Source: Verrucomicrobiota bacterium
GTDB lineage: Bacteria > Verrucomicrobiota > Verrucomicrobiia > CAIQCK01
Direction of reading: 5' to 3'
NCBI GenBank assembly: GCA_016235595.1
Contig: JACRJX010000041.1
Location: 1-64,000, forward strand
Length of the DNA: 64,000 nucleotides
The translations under genes and the position numbers were made by a program. Of this stretch, positions 52,159 through 60,089 are shown piece after piece. Position 1 is the stretch's first letter. Every line of letters begins with the position of its first letter. Below the pieces are notes generated by a model that made no database searches, was not told the origin of the DNA, and saw only the letters and a program-made list of their open reading frames with translations.

Positions 52159-54789
52159 ATGAAACATACGCTCTGTCTTCTCAGCCTTCTTCTCACCATG
52201 ACTGCCAACGCCAAAGACTTGAAGCTCGACTTGAGCGCGCTCGACGGCGGCTCGGTGCGCCGCGCGGTGCTTGATAACAGCATGATCGTGCTGTTGCGTG
52301 AGGACCACAGTGCGCCCGTAGCCACCGTGCAGATGTGGGTGAAAACCGGCAGCATTCACGAAGGCTCGCAAATGGGCGCGGGCCTCTCGCACATCCTGGA
52401 GCACATGCTGTTCAAGGGCACCGAGAAACGCGGTGTCGGCCGCATCGCACAAGAGGTCGCCGACAAAGGCGGCCACATGAACGCCTACACCAGCTATGAG
52501 CGGACGGTCTATCACATTGACGTTCCCGTGGACGGCGGCAAACCCGGCACCACCACCGGCCTCGATACTGCGATTGACGTGATCGCCGATTCGATCATGC
52601 ACTCGACGCTGCCAGAGGACGAATACAAGAAGGAGCAGCAGGTGATTCTCCGCGAGCTGGCGATGAACCGCGACGATCCCGACCGCATGACGTCGCTGTT
52701 GCTCTGGAACACCGCCTACACGACGCATCCGTATCGGCACCCGGTCATCGGCTACGAGGAAATCTACCGCCGTCTGACACGCGAGGATGCCTACCGCTAC
52801 TATAAGTCGCGCTACTCGCCGGACAACATGGTCTTCGTCGTCGTCGGAGACTTCGACGCGGTGAAGGTGGAGGCGCAGGTACGTGAAACGTTCAAGAACT
52901 TCCAGCGCAGCGCCGTCGCGCCGGTTTACATCCCGGAAGAACCGGAACAACTGGGCCGCCGCGAGGCGCACGAGGAGCGTCCCATCAATCTCTCGCGCCT
53001 GTGCTTCGCGTGGCACGTTTGCGATGCGCGGCACGCCGACGCGCCCGCGCTCGACCTGCTGGCCTACATTGCCGGCCACGGCAAAAGTTCGCGCTTCTAT
53101 CAACAACTTCGCGACCGCAAGGGTCTGGTCCAGGCGGTCAGCGTTTCCTCCTACACGCCCAACTACCCGGGACTCTTCCTCGTGGCAGCAACGCTCGAAC
53201 CCGGTAAACGCGCAGCAACGGAAGAAGAAGTGCTGGCGGAAATCAAGAAACTGACGGCCCGTCCCGTCCTGGCTGCCGAATTGGAAAAGGCCAAGAAGAT
53301 CGCGGTGGCCGCCCAGTTCTCCAGTCTCAAAACGATGGCCGGCCAGGCATCGGACATAGGCGTGAACGAAACCGTTGCCGGCGATCTGGAGTTTACGCGC
53401 CGCTACCTGGAACGCGTCGCTACGATCACCGCGGCCGAGATCCAGGCGATCGCGCTCAAATACCTCCGCGACGACAACCTGACCGTCATCAGCGTCAATC
53501 CGCCCGGCACACTCGGCAAGCTCGCGCGCGCGAAGGCCGAACGCCCCAAGATCGAAGTGAAGCGGTTCGAGCTTCCGAACGGCCTGCGGCTGCTCGTGCG
53601 AGAGGATTCTCGTCTGCCGTTTGTGGATTTCTATGCCGCCAGCAAAGGCGGCGTGCTGGCCGAAACCGAAGCCAACAACGGCGTCACGGCGCTGATGTCG
53701 CGCCTGCTGCTCAAAGGCACCAAGTCGCGCTCCGCCGAGCAGATCGCCGACGAGATCGAGAGCGGCGGCGGTTCCATCGGCGCCAGCGGTGGCAACAACA
53801 GCTTCAGTGTCGCTGCCGAAGTCCTGAACGCGGATTTCGACAAAGCGCTCGGCGTGCTCGCTGATGTCTGGCTCCACCCGGCGTTTCCAGACGCCGCCGT
53901 CGCCCGTGAAAAAGAGATCCAGCTCGGTGCGATCAAGAGCGAGAAGGAACAGCCGACCTCCATGGCGTCGAAGCTGATGCGCCGCAATCTCTTCGGAGCG
54001 CATCCTTACCACATGACCTCCAACGGAACCGAGGCCAGCGTCGCCAAGTTGACGCGCGCAGATCTCGTCGCCCACCACGACCGGCTGGCCGTGCCAAGCA
54101 ACATGGTGCTGGCCGTCTGCGGCAACGTGAAAGCCGACGACGTGCGCAGAGCTGTCGAGAAGCAATTCGGCAAGCTCAAGCGGACTCGTGGCGGTGACGT
54201 ATTTCCGAAGAATCCGCCCGCCGCACCGCTGTCAGGCGTGGCACGCGCGGAGGAAATCGCTCCGCGCGAGCAGGCCGTAATTCTCATCGGTTACAAGGGC
54301 GTGACTGTCGTCAGCCCGGACCGGTTTGCGATGGAAGTGCTTCAGGAAGGACTCAGCGGGCTCAGTTCGCCGCTGTTCCGCCGTCTGCGTGACGAGCTGG
54401 CGCTCTGCTACTACACCGGCACCAGCCAGCTCCCCGGACTCGACCCCGGCTACTTCCTCTTCTATATCGGCACCGACCCGGCCAAGGCCAAACTCGCCGA
54501 GACGGAGTTGACCAAGGAGATTGGCAAGATCCGTGAGGCGGGCCTGTCTGCCGACGACCTTGCCCGCGCCAAGGCCAAGCTCATCAGCGAGAAGAAGATC
54601 GCCTTCCAGTCCAACGCCGACCTTGCGGCTGAGATCGCCCTCGACGAGCTATACGGACTCGGTTACAAGTTCTATCAGGATTACGAGAAGCGATACGAAG
54701 CCGTGACCGCAGGCGACATCCAGCGCGTGGCGCGGAAGTATTTCGGCGGCGCTGGTGTCATCGCCATCGTGCGGCCAAAAGCGAAATAG
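52159..54789 (+). CDS. Exported M16 zinc metallopeptidase, two-domain
   Basis: 876 residues with a signal peptide (HTLCLLSLLLTMTANA). The N-terminal M16 domain carries the inverted zinc motif H-I-L-E-H at residues 78-82 (SHILEHMLFKGT), with the downstream Glu in VILRELAMN. A second, catalytically inactive M16-like half begins near residue 470 (FELPNGLRLLVRED...) and lacks HxxEH (it reads ALMSRLLLKGT). Bacterial M16 proteins of this layout degrade peptides in the periplasm. The next gene starts 10 bases later. Confidence 0.92.
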   Translation: MKHTLCLLSLLLTMTANAKDLKLDLSALDGGSVRRAVLDNSMIVLLREDHSAPVATVQMWVKTGSIHEGSQMGAGLSHILEHMLFKGTEKRGVGRIAQEVADKGGHMNAYTSYERTVYHIDVPVDGGKPGTTTGLDTAIDVIADSIMHSTLPEDEYKKEQQVILRELAMNRDDPDRMTSLLLWNTAYTTHPYRHPVIGYEEIYRRLTREDAYRYYKSRYSPDNMVFVVVGDFDAVKVEAQVRETFKNFQRSAVAPVYIPEEPEQLGRREAHEERPINLSRLCFAWHVCDARHADAPALDLLAYIAGHGKSSRFYQQLRDRKGLVQAVSVSSYTPNYPGLFLVAATLEPGKRAATEEEVLAEIKKLTARPVLAAELEKAKKIAVAAQFSSLKTMAGQASDIGVNETVAGDLEFTRRYLERVATITAAEIQAIALKYLRDDNLTVISVNPPGTLGKLARAKAERPKIEVKRFELPNGLRLLVREDSRLPFVDFYAASKGGVLAETEANNGVTALMSRLLLKGTKSRSAEQIADEIESGGGSIGASGGNNSFSVAAEVLNADFDKALGVLADVWLHPAFPDAAVAREKEIQLGAIKSEKEQPTSMASKLMRRNLFGAHPYHMTSNGTEASVAKLTRADLVAHHDRLAVPSNMVLAVCGNVKADDVRRAVEKQFGKLKRTRGGDVFPKNPPAAPLSGVARAEEIAPREQAVILIGYKGVTVVSPDRFAMEVLQEGLSGLSSPLFRRLRDELALCYYTGTSQLPGLDPGYFLFYIGTDPAKAKLAETELTKEIGKIREAGLSADDLARAKAKLISEKKIAFQSNADLAAEIALDELYGLGYKFYQDYEKRYEAVTAGDIQRVARKYFGGAGVIAIVRPKAK

Positions 54790-54799
54790 GAAAGGAACC

Positions 54800-55261
54800 A
54801 TGCCCGAAGTCCAACAACAAGACCCGATGGCTGAGCAGCACGACACTGAGCTGTTCTACATGCTCGTGCGGATGATCTCCACCAACGCCCTGCTCGCGCT
54901 CGGCAAACTCGCGCCCGAAGGCCAGCAACCGCCGCCGCCCGACCTCGAGGCCGCCGCTGCCTTTGTGGACATGCTCGGCATGTTGGAGGCAAAGACTACC
55001 GGCAATCGCAACGAGCACGAGAACCAGATCATCAAGAGCAGCCTCGACCAGCTCCATATTATCTTTGTGGAGGTTGCCCGCAAGGCCGGCGCCGAAGCGC
55101 CTCAGCCTGCGGCAGACGCTGCGCAACCCGCCGCCCCGGCGTCACAGCCGGCTGCTCCCGAGCCGGCACCGGCCGCCGAGAAACCCGCCACACCACCCGC
55201 TCCCGCCGGCCCGCCGCCCGAGGAGAAGGTCAAGTACCGCAAGTCCTACGGCGGCAGTTAG
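54800..55261 (+). CDS. DUF1844 family protein with Ala/Pro-rich tail
   Basis: 153 residues from the ATG at 54800, supported by a GGAAAGGAA ribosome site. The DUF1844 core (LFYMLVRMISTNALLALGKLAP, then VDMLGMLEAKTTGN and EIHDQLHIIFVEV-like helix) spans residues about 18-95. The rest is a low-complexity Ala/Pro tail ending KYRKSYGGS. Function is unknown. It is in tandem with the M16 peptidase gene. Confidence 0.8.
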   Translation: MPEVQQQDPMAEQHDTELFYMLVRMISTNALLALGKLAPEGQQPPPPDLEAAAAFVDMLGMLEAKTTGNRNEHENQIIKSSLDQLHIIFVEVARKAGAEAPQPAADAAQPAAPASQPAAPEPAPAAEKPATPPAPAGPPPEEKVKYRKSYGGS

Positions 55262-55304
55262 GCCGATTGGAAACGCAGGCAGAATCGAGCGCAGGAGGCT
55301 GCCG

Positions 55305-55715
55305 ATGTTCAAGTTGCTATTGCTCGCACTCGGTGGCGCGATAGGCACGCTCGCCCGTTACGGGCTGAACGGCTTGGTGTCGCATCACCAGAGCAAACAT
55401 CTGCCGTGGGCCGCCGTCTTTCCGCTCGGCACGGTGCTGGTCAATGTCAGCGGCTGCTTCCTGATCGGCTTCATCGCTGCCATGTCCGGTCCGGCGTTGG
55501 GCCGCGGCTGGATGAAGCCGGAATGGCGCGATTTCTGGCTGATTGGTTTCTGCGGCGGCTACACCACGTTTTCCAGCTACGGCTTGCAGACGCTCAACCT
55601 CGCGCGCGACGCCGAGTGGCTGTGGGTGGCACTGAACATCATTGGCTCCAACGTGTTCTGTCTGGCAGCCGTCTGGCTCGGCCGCGCGTGCGGCCTGTGG
55701 CTGCAGAAAACATGA
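55305..55715 (+). CDS. crcB: Fluoride exporter Fluc/CrcB
   Basis: 136 residues, four membrane helices. Family signatures are GGAIGTLARYGLN, PLGTVLVNVSGCFLIGF with the pore Asn, and GFCGGYTTFSSYGLQT with the Phe-box and Thr/Ser that line the fluoride path. An AGGAGG ribosome site lies 7 bases upstream. It works as a dual-topology dimer to expel fluoride. No fluoride riboswitch fits in the 43-base spacer. A DUF190 gene follows, a frequent pairing. Confidence 0.95.
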   Translation: MFKLLLLALGGAIGTLARYGLNGLVSHHQSKHLPWAAVFPLGTVLVNVSGCFLIGFIAAMSGPALGRGWMKPEWRDFWLIGFCGGYTTFSSYGLQTLNLARDAEWLWVALNIIGSNVFCLAAVWLGRACGLWLQKT

Positions 55716-55749
55716 GGCGCAAACGTCGAAGACGCACCGTCTTCGACAC

Positions 55750-55779
55750 CCAACACTCCATCATTCACCCCCCTACTCC
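55750..55779 (+). repeat. CAACACTCC-type repeat between crcB and DUF190
   Basis: Imperfect tandem units (CAACACTCC ATCATTCACC CCCCTACTCC in three pieces) similar to those at 63199-63238, located in the 71-base spacer before the DUF190 gene. Confidence 0.5.
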
Positions 55780-55786
55780 ATTTCCC

Positions 55787-56131
55787 ATGAAACTCGAAGG
55801 CGAAGGCACATTGTTGCGGATCTTCATTGGCGAACTCGACAAGTGGCATCGCCGGCCGCTTTACGAGGCCATCGTCCTGCGGGCGCGCGAGCTGGGTCTC
55901 GCAGGCGCCACCGTTCTGCGCGGACCGATGGGGTTTGGAGCGCACTCGCGGTTGCATACGGCGAAAATCCTCCGCCTCAGCGATGACCTCCCTGTCATCA
56001 TCGAGATCGTAGACAAGGAGGAAAAAATCCAGGCATTTCTGCCGGAGTTGGACCGGATGATCCCGGACGGCATGGTGACGCTGGAGAAGGTGCGCGTCAT
56101 CATGTATCGAGCGGGCCGGCCAAAGGCGTGA
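55787..56131 (+). CDS. DUF190 family protein
   Basis: 114 residues from the ATG at 55787 (MKLEGEGTLLRIFIGE). The family pattern is clear: ALYEAIV-like helix (PLYEAIVLRARELGLAGATVLRGPMGFGAHS) and SDDLPVIIEIVDKEEKI, resembling PII-like signal folds. It usually occurs next to crcB, as here, so a regulatory role in fluoride export is plausible. The 71-base spacer contains CAACACTCC-type repeat units (55750-55779). Confidence 0.88.
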   Translation: MKLEGEGTLLRIFIGELDKWHRRPLYEAIVLRARELGLAGATVLRGPMGFGAHSRLHTAKILRLSDDLPVIIEIVDKEEKIQAFLPELDRMIPDGMVTLEKVRVIMYRAGRPKA

Positions 56132-56210
56132 CCCCATGCATGCCGGCAATAGATGGCGGATGCGAAAAGGTTTGCAACGGCGGCTGTTTTCGCCAGTCTA
56201 ACCGTCCGTC

Positions 56211-57266
56211 GTGAAGCATTGGCGATTCATCCGCTCTTGGGTTGGCGCGACGCTGGCGCTCGCGCTCGCTGGCGGTCGTGTCTTCTCGCAACAGCCCGTC
56301 ACGTTGCCCCAGCACATCAACGAAGAAACCTTCCGCGCCATCACCCGCGCTCTCCAGTATCTCGGCGAGACGCAGAACCCAACGGGTTCGTGGTTCAACG
56401 CCGGCAACATGGGCAGCTACCCGACTGCGATGACCGCGCTGGCCGGCCTCGCGTTGCTGGCCAACGGCAGCACGCCACGCGAAGGCAAGTTCGCCCCAAA
56501 CCTCAAGCGCGCCGTCCAGTTCCTCCTTGCCGAGGCCGAGGCCAGTTCCACCGGCGTCATCACCAGCGCCATGGAAGGCCGATCCATGCACGGCCACGGC
56601 TTCGCCACGCTTTTCCTTGCCGAATGCCTCGGTGAAACCGCTGACGAGAAGACCGAAATCCGCCTCCGCAACGCGCTCCACCGCGCCGTCGAACTGACCG
56701 CGCGCGCCCAGAGTCCCGCCGGCGGTTGGATCTACACGCCCGACGGCAGCGGCGATGAAGGCTCTGTCACCGTCACCCAAATCCAGGGCCTCCGCGCCTG
56801 CCGCAACGCCGGCATCAAGGTTCCTCGCTCCACCATTGAGCGCGCCGTGAAATATCTCGAACTCTGCCAGAACCCCGACGGTGGCATCAGCTACTCGCTC
56901 GCCCAGCGTGGTGGCAGCCGCCCGCCTATCAGCGCCGCCGCCGTCGCCACGCTCTACGCCAGCGGCCGTTACGACAGCACGATGACCACCAAGTGCCTCG
57001 ACTACGTCCTCCGCACCGTCACCCCCAACGGCCGCGAAACCTACGGCCACTGGTTCTACGCTCATCTCTACATGTCCCAGGCGATGTATCAGGTCCACGA
57101 CAAGCGATGGGACAGTTACTTCATCGCGCTCCGCGACCGCCTCGTCGGCACACAAAACGCCGATGGCTCCTGGAACGGCGACGGCGTCGGCCCCGTTTAT
57201 GGCACCGCCATCGCCTGCATCGCGCTGCAATTGCCGTATGATTATGTGCCAATTTTTCAACGATGA
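56211..57266 (+). CDS. Exported prenyltransferase / squalene-oxidase repeat protein
   Basis: 351 residues from GTG at 56211, starting with a signal peptide (WVGATLALALAGGRVFSQQ). The mature protein is an alpha/alpha toroid of terpene-cyclase type with QW-like repeats: LQYLGETQNPTGSWFN, AQSPAGGWIYTPDGSG, LELCQNPDGGISYS and LVGTQNADGSWNGDG. Such proteins are common in Verrucomicrobia and Planctomycetes; they are secreted and their function is unknown. No DxDD cyclase motif is seen. It is about 165 bases upstream of moxR. Confidence 0.85.
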   Translation: MKHWRFIRSWVGATLALALAGGRVFSQQPVTLPQHINEETFRAITRALQYLGETQNPTGSWFNAGNMGSYPTAMTALAGLALLANGSTPREGKFAPNLKRAVQFLLAEAEASSTGVITSAMEGRSMHGHGFATLFLAECLGETADEKTEIRLRNALHRAVELTARAQSPAGGWIYTPDGSGDEGSVTVTQIQGLRACRNAGIKVPRSTIERAVKYLELCQNPDGGISYSLAQRGGSRPPISAAAVATLYASGRYDSTMTTKCLDYVLRTVTPNGRETYGHWFYAHLYMSQAMYQVHDKRWDSYFIALRDRLVGTQNADGSWNGDGVGPVYGTAIACIALQLPYDYVPIFQR

Positions 57267-57289
57267 AGCTCAATGAGGCCAGAACATGA

Positions 57290-57436
57290 ATGAGAACATT
57301 CCTGTGCTGTTTGCGTTTCTGGCCGATCATTTATGCCATCAAGATCGGGCAAGTGCTGGAGAAGCAGGATTTGATAGCTGAGGTTCAAAAGGATATTACC
57401 CAATCGGCAGACAAAAGAACTGAGGATCCCACATGA
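57290..57436 (+). CDS. Possible 48-codon gene overlapping the moxR start
   Basis: An ATG at 57290 opens 48 codons ending in TGA at 57434-57436, overlapping the moxR ATG as ATGA. The second half (IYAIKIGQVLEKQDLIAEVQ) reads like a coding amphipathic helix, and the first half is hydrophobic (FLCCLRFWPII). Not recognised. The overlap suggests translational coupling, but the ribosome site is weak, so it could also be a gene remnant. Confidence 0.35.
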   Translation: MRTFLCCLRFWPIIYAIKIGQVLEKQDLIAEVQKDITQSADKRTEDPT

Positions 57437-58512
57437 CCGCTGACAATCTAAAATCCGAAATCCAAAATCCAAAATCGAGCGACCTCGACGCCGCCCGTCA
57501 TCTCCAAGAAGCACACGCAAAGCTACGTACCGAGCTCGCGAAGGTCATCGTCGGCCAGGACGAAGTGCTCGACCAGATGCTCATCTGCATCTTCGCCCGC
57601 GGGCACGCCATCCTCGAAGGCGTGCCCGGCCTCGCGAAGACCCTCATGGTTTCCACCATCGCGCGCAGCCTCTCGCTCGACTTCGCCCGCATCCAGTTCA
57701 CGCCCGACCTGATGCCAAGCGACATCACCGGCACCGAGGTCATCCAGGAGGATCGCGCCACAGGCCAGCGCGCGTTCCGGTTCCTGCCCGGCCCGATTTT
57801 CGCCAACATCATCCTCGCCGACGAGATCAACCGCACGCCTCCCAAGACCCAGGCCGCCCTCCTTGAAGCGATGCAGGAACACCAGGTTACCGCCGGCGGC
57901 AAGCGCCACCCGATGCAGGAGCCGTTCTTCGTCCTCGCCACGCAGAACCCGATCGAGCAGGAAGGCACCTACCCGCTCCCTGAAGCGCAACAAGACCGCT
58001 TCATGTTCAAAATCTTCGTTCGCTACCCGAAGTGGGACGAGGAACTCCAGATCGTGAAACTCACCACCGCCGGCGAGCAAGCCACGCCTACGCCGCTGTT
58101 GACTGGAGAGGAAATCCTCGCCCTTCAGCAGATTGTCCGCCGCGTGCCCATCGCCGACCATCTCGTCCAATACGCGATGAAACTCGTCCGCCTCACGCGT
58201 GTCTCCGAGCCGGAGGAAGTCGCTGATTTTGCCAGGCAATACGTGAGCTGGGGCGCCGGCCCGCGCGCCACGCAGTTCCTCGTGCTCGGCGCCAAGGCCC
58301 GCGCGCTGCTCAAGGGCCGCTTCCACGTCGCCGCCGAGGACATCCAGGCCGTCGCCGCCCCCGTTCTACGTCACCGCATCATCACCAACTTCACGGCGAA
58401 TAGCGAAGGCGTCACCCCCGATGTGATCGTCGAGCGTCTGATCAAAGAAACGCCCGCGCACGAAAGCGAAGCGATGAAAGATCCGGCAGTAAAAGCGGCG
58501 CTGAAACAGTGA
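57433..58512 (+). CDS. MoxR family AAA+ ATPase
   Basis: 359 residues. Walker A is GVPGLAKT (63-70), Walker B is ILADEINR (about 122-129), with the family stretch QFTPDLMPSDITG and LATQNPIEQEGTYPLPEAQQDRF. MoxR ATPases act as chaperones for von Willebrand A (VWA) partner proteins; the neighbours DUF58, BatA-like and VWA proteins fit this. The first 14 residues come from an in-frame heptamer repeat (LKSEIQNPKSS, bases 57445-57477), and a later start is not needed. It opens the operon that runs to the right edge. Confidence 0.95.
   Translation: MTADNLKSEIQNPKSSDLDAARHLQEAHAKLRTELAKVIVGQDEVLDQMLICIFARGHAILEGVPGLAKTLMVSTIARSLSLDFARIQFTPDLMPSDITGTEVIQEDRATGQRAFRFLPGPIFANIILADEINRTPPKTQAALLEAMQEHQVTAGGKRHPMQEPFFVLATQNPIEQEGTYPLPEAQQDRFMFKIFVRYPKWDEELQIVKLTTAGEQATPTPLLTGEEILALQQIVRRVPIADHLVQYAMKLVRLTRVSEPEEVADFARQYVSWGAGPRATQFLVLGAKARALLKGRFHVAAEDIQAVAAPVLRHRIITNFTANSEGVTPDVIVERLIKETPAHESEAMKDPAVKAALKQ
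57445..57477 (+). repeat. AATCCAAA-type heptamer repeat at the moxR N-terminus
   Basis: Four to five tandem copies of AAATCC(A/G)A-type units encode NLKSEIQNPKSS, immediately after the moxR start. The sequence closely matches the repeat at 60048-60080 and is the same strand sense. It lies in an N-terminal region that MoxR homologues do not share. Confidence 0.8.
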
Positions 58513-58519
58513 ACCTACA

Positions 58520-58714
58520 ATGCAAACGAAAGAAGTTGCCACGTTGAGTTTCATAGACCCAGAGAACCGGGATGAAGCAGTCGTTATCGTGAGAGTCACC
58601 GAGGGATCTGTAGGTTTGTGTCTTTCGCTGAAAAAGGACGGTGATATGGAGGTCTTCATGCCTACAGAAGACTGTCGAAAACTAATCCAAGCACTTCAGT
58701 CGGCCCTCGCCTAG
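58520..58714 (+). CDS. Small protein of unknown function in the moxR operon
   Basis: 64 residues (MQTKEVATLSFIDPENRDEAVVIVRVTEG...). It contains alternating strands and a final helix (EDCRKLIQALQSAL). Not recognised. It starts 7 bases after moxR and ends 8 bases before the DUF58 gene, which supports a real gene. Gene pairs of moxR and DUF58 usually have no such gene in between. Confidence 0.6.
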   Translation: MQTKEVATLSFIDPENRDEAVVIVRVTEGSVGLCLSLKKDGDMEVFMPTEDCRKLIQALQSALA

Positions 58715-58722
58715 CAATCACC

Positions 58723-59646
58723 GTGTCGGAAACGAAACCCAATTATCTTGATCCGCGTGTTCTCGCGACGATTCATCGTCTCGACATCCGCGCGCGCCTT
58801 GTCGTCGAGGGGTTCATCAGTGGCGAGCATCGCTCGCCCTATCGTGGTTTCTCTGTCGAGTTCGCCGAGCACCGCGAATACGCGCCCGGCGACGATCTCA
58901 AGCACGTGGACTGGAAGGTCTATTCAAAGACCGACCGCTACTACGTGAAGCAATACGAGGAGTAAACCAACCTCCGCGCCCATATCTTCGTGGACGCCAG
59001 CGAATCCATGCGCTATCGCGGCCAGCACGCGGCGCTCTCCAAATACGACTACGCCGCCACGCTCGCTGCCGCGATGTCGTTCCTGTTGCTCCAGCAGCAG
59101 GACGCCGCCGGTCTTGCGCTGTTCGACAACGAGTTGCGTCAGTTCCTGCCGCCGAGCGCCAACCCCGCCACACTTCAGACGATCTGCCATCACCTCGAAC
59201 AAGCCCAGCCGTCGCGCAAGACCAACGTCAGCGAGATCTTCCACGTCCTCGCCGAAAAGATCCGCAAGCGCGGCTTCATCGTCCTCATCAGCGACCTGTT
59301 CGTGCCTCTCGACGACCTCTTCCGTGGCCTCGAACACTTTCGCCACCGCCGCCACGAGGTCATGCTGCTGCACGTCATGGACGACGATGAACTGCGGTTC
59401 CCGTTCGAGGGCAACATCCTTTTCCGCGGCATGGAAGAACTGCCGAGCCTCAAGGTCGAACCGCGCAGTGTCCGCGCCGCCTATCTTGACGCTGTTGCCA
59501 ACTTCACCGCGAAGGTCAAGCGGTTGGCCGCGCATCACCGGATTGATTACCGGTTGATCAACACCAAAGAAAACGTCGGCGCCGCACTGGCAGCGTTTCT
59601 GGCCTCGCGCGCGGCCACAGCGAAACTGGCGGGAACCAAGAGGTGA
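58723..59646 (+). pseudogene. DUF58 protein gene with an in-frame TAA
   Basis: Reading through a TAA at 58963-58965 gives a complete 307-codon DUF58 protein: PRVLATIHRLDIRARLVVEGFISGEHRSPYRGFSVEF, EYAPGDDLKHVDWKVYSKTD, VKQYEE, then TNLRAHIFVDASESMRY. The conserved motif at that point in the family is EEETNL, so the third Glu codon (GAA) has become TAA by one base change. The downstream part has no ribosome site of its own. The second half carries a VWA-like fold (VDASESM as MIDAS-like motif). Partner of MoxR in chaperone systems. It could be a true nonsense mutation or a sequencing error. Confidence 0.85.
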
Positions 59647-59677
59647 TTTTGGATTTTAGATTTTGGATTTTGGATTG
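59645..59677 (+). repeat. 33-bp inverted heptamer repeat, left copy
   Basis: GATTTTGGATTTTAGATTTT and the following bases form five heptamer-like units (GATTTTG), matching the reverse complement of 60048-60080 at 32 of 33 bases. It begins at the last two bases of the DUF58 stop codon and lies just before the four-helix-bundle gene. Confidence 0.95.
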
Positions 59678-59690
59678 AAGAGAAAACGCG

Positions 59691-60089
59691 ATGGACGAGA
59701 ACGAGTTTAAGCGTCGGACCAAGCAGTTTGGGTTGCGTGTCATCAAGCTGGCAGGCGTGTTGCCACGCGAAATGCCCGCACAGGTCATCAGCAAGCAACT
59801 ATTGCGCGCTGCCACCTCTGTCGGCTCCAACTATCGCGCAGCGTGCCGTGGCAAGTCCGTTGCCGATGTCATCAACAAGCTCGGCATTGTCGAAGAGGAG
59901 GCGGATGAATCGGTTTACTGGCTGGAGATGCTGATTGAGGCGGGATTGATGCCGGAAGCGCGGTTAAAGGACTTGCTCCGCGAAGCGAACGAGATCGTGG
60001 CCATGACGGTTGCCTCCATCAAGACGCTGCGCCGTGGCGCTGGCCGCCAATCCAAAATCCAAAATCCAAAATCCAAAATCGCGCAGTGA
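59691..60089 (+). CDS. Four-helix-bundle protein (S23 / IVP-like)
   Basis: 132 residues. The pattern of the 23S-rRNA intervening-sequence protein family is clear: FKRRTKQFGLRVIKLAGVLP, AQVISKQLLRAATSVGSNYRAA, DVINKLGIVEEEADESVYWLEML. The fold is a four-helix bundle that oligomerises; function is unknown. It sits between the DUF58 and BatA genes of a MoxR operon and is bracketed by a 33-bp inverted repeat (59645-59677 and 60048-60080), whose right arm encodes its last residues (SKIQNPKSKIAQ). Its stop overlaps the GTG start of the next gene (GTGA). The whole 436-base segment looks like an inserted cassette. Confidence 0.92.
   Translation: MDENEFKRRTKQFGLRVIKLAGVLPREMPAQVISKQLLRAATSVGSNYRAACRGKSVADVINKLGIVEEEADESVYWLEMLIEAGLMPEARLKDLLREANEIVAMTVASIKTLRRGAGRQSKIQNPKSKIAQ
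60048..60080 (-). repeat. 33-bp inverted heptamer repeat, right copy
   Basis: Four AATCCAAA-type units, the reverse complement of 59645-59677 with one mismatch. It encodes the C-terminal SKIQNPKSKI of the four-helix-bundle protein and ends five bases before the GTG start of the BatA-like gene. Confidence 0.95.

Noticed and set aside
52153..54165. 670-codon minus-strand open frame
   Set aside because: Antisense to the M16 peptidase gene, no recognisable protein.
41844..58965. Stop-codon reassignment to explain the broken YfhO and DUF58 genes
   Set aside because: One interruption is TAG and the other TAA, and both codons end many intact genes here, so a code change is not plausible.
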